Shown here piece by piece: positions 5,672 through 5,772 of a stretch of DNA of 5,772 bases. Positions within the stretch are counted from its first letter, which is position 1, and each line of letters starts with the position of its first letter. The stretch is taken from contig JAPLIF010000021.1 of NCBI GenBank assembly GCA_026389255.1, forward strand, positions 1-5,772, in the 5' to 3' direction. The DNA comes from Cyanobacteriota bacterium (lineage in GTDB: Bacteria > Cyanobacteriota > Cyanobacteriia > PCC-6307 > Cyanobiaceae). Made by a program: the position numbers and the translations under genes. The notes under the pieces were generated by a model. The model saw only the letters and a program-made list of their open reading frames with translations, had not been told where the DNA came from and ran no database searches.

Positions 5672-5772
5672 ATGAAACTCTCGAACACTGAATTAGCCGA
5701 AAGTTACTCATTTGAAAGAATTATATTGGAGTCGCGCAACCGTGAGATGTCTGCCGCACTCAATAGGTGGTC
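5672..5772 (+). CDS. Possible start of a divergent gene, runs off the right edge
   Basis: An ATG at 5672 opens a frame with no stop to the window end: MKLSNTELAESYSFERIILE, then SRNREMSAALNRW. The peptide is rich in charged residues spaced as in amphipathic helices, and codon use looks ordinary. The same frame is open further upstream to 5558. It would point away from the disrupted membrane-protein gene, leaving a gap of about 100 bases. Only 33 codons are visible, the ribosome site is weak (AGG, few bases upstream), and a competing minus-strand reading exists at 5704-5772. I cannot name a family. Confidence 0.3.
   Translation, partial: MKLSNTELAESYSFERIILESRNREMSAALNRW

Noticed and set aside
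5720..5725. TATAAT on the minus strand as a promoter for the disrupted gene
   Set aside because: The -10 box is perfect, but no acceptable -35 box lies 16-18 bases upstream, and it falls within both candidate edge frames. It remains only a weak possibility.
5704..5772. Minus-strand peptide HLLSAADISRLRDSNIILSN as the end of an upstream gene
   Set aside because: Only 22 codons are visible, with no start and no recognised family. It is kept as an alternative reading and not called as a feature.
1..5772. CRISPR array, tRNA or rRNA genes
   Set aside because: No regularly spaced repeats, tRNA cloverleaf signals or rRNA-like sequence were seen on either strand.

Overview
The window is a bacterial defence-island segment. 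It carries part of a type I restriction-modification (RM) operon read on the minus strand, from right to left. The order is hsdM (1331-3217), a KilA-N domain gene (492-1334) and the first 165 codons of hsdS (495 to the left edge). The hsdS gene has no stop inside the window. Both junctions are ATGA overlaps, so the three genes look like one translationally coupled unit. HsdM is the methyltransferase subunit and HsdS the DNA-specificity subunit. The KilA-N protein is a predicted DNA-binding accessory. The nuclease gene hsdR is not in the window and may lie beyond the left edge.

Upstream of hsdM, on the same strand, sits an AT-richer gene of unknown function. A complete 1240-bp IS5-family insertion sequence (3565-4804) has cut it in two. 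The element has matching terminal inverted repeats, one full-length plus-strand transposase, and a 4-bp CTAG duplication on each side. Removing the element and one CTAG copy on paper rejoins the gene in frame. The main part is 4805-5570 and the lost tail is 3427-3564, giving a protein of about 299 residues with one transmembrane segment near its C-terminus. In the present state the main part reads into the IS end and stops at 4668, so it encodes a chimera with an IS-derived tail. The stranded native tail lies just upstream of hsdM. The original gene ended about 210 bases before the hsdM start, so it probably belonged to the same defence locus.

Base composition is mosaic. hsdM is GC-rich, the KilA-N and hsdS genes and the IS are intermediate, and the interrupted gene is clearly AT-richer. 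This suggests the locus was assembled from different sources. The host cannot be fixed from sequence alone. A bacterium with a fairly GC-rich genome is indicated, and a cyanobacterium of the Synechococcus/Cyanobium kind is a weak guess from the style of the HsdM and transposase proteins.

Three observations deserve attention. The first is the interrupted, reconstructable membrane-anchored protein, whose layout loosely resembles a diverged DEDD exonuclease fold. The second is a perfect 32-bp palindrome inside the KilA-N gene that encodes the same ten residues on both strands. The third is the insertion of a KilA-N gene between hsdM and hsdS. At the right edge a short open frame on the plus strand may be the start of a divergent gene, but this is uncertain.
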